Positions 4,922 through 5,685 of a stretch of 5,685 nucleotides of DNA are shown in pieces. The position numbers and the translations under genes were made by a program. Origin of the DNA: Spirochaetaceae bacterium (GTDB lineage: Bacteria; Spirochaetota; Spirochaetia; Treponematales; Breznakiellaceae). The notes below the pieces were generated by a model. The model made no database searches, was not told where the DNA came from, and worked only from the letters and a program-made list of their open reading frames with translations. Location of the stretch: NCBI GenBank assembly GCA_031269165.1, contig JAISZQ010000383.1, forward strand, positions 1 through 5,685. Reading direction: 5' to 3'. Each line of letters starts with the position of its first letter. The stretch's first letter is position 1.

Positions 4922-5083
4922 AGCCTGTTCAGAATCTCATCAAAAGGGGGACAAAAGGGGGAACGCCTTCCCCCTCGCTCCGGGCTTGAGCCCTACGCTA
5001 CCCCCTTCAACGGGGGTCGAACCCCCGTAACGCCCCCGAATCACAGCGGAGGCGGACATCCTGCGGGGTTTTTGAACAGGCTC
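4921..5083. mobile_element. MITE-like non-coding element with perfect terminal inverted repeats
   Basis: GAGCCTGTTCA (4921-4931) and TGAACAGGCTC (5073-5083) are perfect 11-base inverted repeats bounding 163 bases. TTA flanks it on both sides (4918-4920 and 5084-5086), consistent with a 3-base (or TA) target duplication. The ends resemble those of IS5-like insertion sequences, some groups of which duplicate TNA; that link is from memory and inferred. There is no transposase. The interior has an 11-base tandem repeat CAAAAGGGGGA (4941-4962) and several hairpins: AGGGGGAA-CGCC-TTCCCCCT (4956-4975), GGGC-TTGA-GCCC (4982-4993) and ACGGGGG-TCGAA-CCCCCGT (5010-5028). It abuts and ends the DUF1848 frame. 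Confidence 0.7.
5034..5073 (+). terminator. Weak terminator-like hairpin at the right end of the MITE
   Basis: CCCCG (5034-5038) can pair with CGGGG (5064-5068), with an inner CAG/CTG extension after a bulge, and five T residues follow (5069-5073). The stem is short and the loop long, so termination for uppP and DUF1848 here is only possible. Together with the stronger hairpins earlier in the element it could end that transcript. Confidence 0.3.
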
Positions 5084-5101
5084 TTAACGGCAACGCACGT
5101 T

Positions 5102-5145
5102 GTCGCGGCACGCCGGTGGCTTACCGCGACCTCGCAATGACGAGG
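5102..5145. repeat. Hairpin plus solo end of the palindromic repeat family
   Basis: GTCGCGG (5102-5108) pairs with CCGCGAC (5124-5130), enclosing a smaller GCC-GGT-GGC. Directly after it CCTCGCAATGACGAGG (5130-5145) is a solo outer arm of the family seen at 67-152 and 1936-2167. No gene is visible between 5084 and 5264; this, the terminator and a small hairpin fill the stretch. Confidence 0.55.
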
Positions 5146-5170
5146 AACTCTCCCCCGCAGGGCCGCTCAG

Positions 5171-5215
5171 AAAAAAAGCCCCCCGCCAAACGGGGCCCCG
5201 TTCGGCGGAGGGCTT
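5171..5215 (-). terminator. Strong intrinsic terminator, minus strand
   Basis: On the minus strand AAGCCCTCCGCC (5215-5204) pairs with GGCGGGGGGCTT (5187-5176) with one mismatch, and the stem continues inward as AACGG-GGCC-CCGTT (5189-5202). A run of seven T residues follows (A-run 5171-5177 on the + strand). This is a textbook Rho-independent terminator and ends transcription of the small minus-strand ORF. The near-perfect stem may also work weakly on the + strand, but no good T-run follows there. Confidence 0.9.
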
Positions 5216-5225
5216 CCTCGGCTAA

Positions 5226-5241
5226 GGCAAACTTGTTTGCC
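5226..5241. repeat. Small perfect hairpin after the minus-strand ORF
   Basis: GGCAAA-CTTG-TTTGCC is a six-base stem with a four-base loop, lying between the ORF stop at 5265 and the terminator. On the minus strand its loop reads CAAG, the complement of the CTTG loop of the hairpin upstream of the ORF (5575-5594). No function is assigned. Confidence 0.45.
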
Positions 5242-5264
5242 CGTGCGCCGGGGACACGTTAGGG

Positions 5265-5507
5265 CTACTCTTGCTTCAGCCACCCGGCGCCGCCACTGTT
5301 GTCAGCATTGGCGTTCCATACAAAAGTGGCGGTGGTGCCGGTGTATGGATTGACATTCACCCGCGTACCCTGAGCGGTGTAGAAGTTGTTGTCGCTAAGG
5401 ATATAACCACTCTCCCACGGATCTTTGTCGAACTCAAGCTTTCCGCCACTCGCAAAGGAAATCTGGGCGGCGGCTTTAGACGCGCCGACATCGGCAAGCT
5501 CGCCCAC
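5265..5507 (-). CDS. Small hypothetical protein, possibly a gene remnant
   Basis: From GTG 5507 the product is 80 residues; the frame is open further to a TTG at 5585, but that codon lies in the loop of a hairpin and has no ribosome site. I do not recognise the protein. An Ala/Gly-rich start (DVGASKAAAQISFASGG) leads into a beta-like part rich in Tyr, Asn, Thr and Trp (YILSDNNFYTAQG, VNVNPYTGTTATFVWNANAD) ending GWLKQE. There is no signal peptide or membrane segment. The composition suggests a secreted or surface-protein C-terminal part that has lost its N terminus, but this is inference. A strong terminator in the right orientation 50 bases after the stop supports a transcribed unit. Ribosome-site evidence is weak. 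Confidence 0.45.
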   Translation of the reverse strand: MGELADVGASKAAAQISFASGGKLEFDKDPWESGYILSDNNFYTAQGTRVNVNPYTGTTATFVWNANADNSGGAGWLKQE

Positions 5508-5529
5508 TATGCCTAGTATCCCAACACGA

Positions 5530-5558
5530 TTGTAACAGCAAGTGAAATATGGTATAAC
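5530..5558 (+). promoter_or_regulatory. Candidate + strand promoter near the right edge
   Basis: TTGTAA (5530-5535, four of six) and TATAAC (5553-5558, five of six) are separated by exactly 17 bases. Predicted start is about 5565, reading out of the window to the right. It lies antisense to the upstream part of the minus-strand ORF region. It may be fortuitous in this AT-richer stretch. Confidence 0.35.
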
Positions 5559-5566
5559 AAGAGGGA

Positions 5567-5685
5567 ATGAACCTCCGCAGGGCAAGCCCTGCGGTATCTT
5601 TAACCTTCATGCTTTATTCTGATACGGAAACAGCTCAAGTTGTTTCCCCTCATGTATCTTTTGGTATTCCTCCGGTTTCCTTTAC
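5567..5685 (+). CDS. Possible start of a + strand gene running off the window (weak)
   Basis: An ATG at 5567 opens 39 codons without a stop to the window edge (beginning MNLRRASPAVSLTFML). It lies eight bases after the candidate -10, so it would be another near-leaderless start, and AGAGGG (5560-5565) is too close to act as a ribosome site. A second in-frame ATG is at 5609. The first codons are made of a hairpin (5575-5594). It competes with a more protein-like minus-strand frame over the same bases, so I doubt it. Confidence 0.15.
   Translation, partial: MNLRRASPAVSLTFMLYSDTETAQVVSPHVSFGIPPVSF
5575..5594. repeat. Perfect eight-base hairpin upstream of the minus-strand ORF
   Basis: CCGCAGGG-CAAG-CCCTGCGG is a perfect stem with a four-base loop. 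On the minus strand it lies 12 bases after the TGA of the fragment ending at 5607, where a terminator would sit, but no T-run follows directly. Related CCGCAGGG or CCCTGCGGG words occur at 5155-5162 and 132-140, so it may be a recurrent element. Confidence 0.5.
5607..5681 (-). pseudogene. Possible C-terminal remnant of a minus-strand gene
   Basis: In one minus-strand frame 24 codons read RKPEEYQKIHEGKQLELFPY then QNKA and TGA, a sequence with convincing protein character (charged, helix-like, ending in an LELFP motif). The codon just before it at 5684-5682 is TAA and no start codon is available, so as it stands it is either a decayed gene end or the tail of a gene whose frame is shifted beyond the window. 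I do not recognise the family. Confidence 0.3.

Noticed and set aside
5010..5028. tRNA T-arm-like sequence (GGGGGTTCGACCCCC on the minus strand).
   Set aside because: The seven-base stem with a five-base loop is a simple hairpin; there is no anticodon arm, D-arm or acceptor stem around it.
4734..5030. A 98-residue frame spanning the end of DUF1848 and the MITE.
   Set aside because: It is out of frame with a recognised gene and continues into hairpin DNA with no family features.

Overview
The window reads as a piece of a moderately high-GC bacterial chromosome, most likely a spirochaete of the Treponema type (low to moderate confidence). The pointers are two lipoproteins with relaxed lipoboxes, an MEP-pathway ispE, a DUF1848 protein, and intergenic space full of the 'TCATTGCGA...GAAGCAATCC' palindromic repeats. 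No ribosomal RNA or other lineage marker is present, so this is an inference from gene style and not a proof.

Layout. 1-400 holds no convincing gene: two 12-base direct repeats, one complete palindromic repeat, then a leader with a candidate promoter and a good Shine-Dalgarno. 402-1823 is a tight two-gene + strand operon (3 bases between genes). It encodes two unrecognised lipoproteins; the second carries a C-terminal GYF_2-like domain and a proline-rich tail. 1824-2229 has no gene and is a nest of palindromic repeats: two full copies, one half copy and several solo ends. The half copy runs into the 3' end of ispE. 2230-3195 (minus) is ispE, the MEP-pathway kinase, whose last six residues and stop codon are written in repeat DNA. 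3196-3324 is a short divergent control region. 3325-4116 (+) is uppP (undecaprenyl-diphosphate phosphatase), followed after 13 bases by a DUF1848 protein (4130-4921) with a C-terminal cysteine cluster. That gene stops exactly at the edge of a non-coding, MITE-like element (4921-5083) with perfect terminal inverted repeats. 5084-5264 holds repeat fragments, hairpins and a strong minus-strand terminator. 5265-5507 (minus) is a small unknown ORF. The right edge is ambiguous and probably contains a broken gene end.

How the genes relate. ispE and uppP are divergently transcribed and functionally linked at a distance: IspE feeds the isoprenoid supply from which undecaprenyl diphosphate is made, and UppP recycles that carrier for cell-wall synthesis. 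Both have a -10-like hexamer only 9-10 bases before the start codon and no Shine-Dalgarno, which suggests very short or leaderless transcripts. The lipoprotein operon has a textbook Shine-Dalgarno and looks independently regulated.

I did not find a clear new multi-gene system such as a defence island, CRISPR array or biosynthetic cluster. The most interesting signals are mobile repeats that have rewritten the 3' ends of two genes, the paired near-leaderless promoters, and the GYF_2 lipoprotein.
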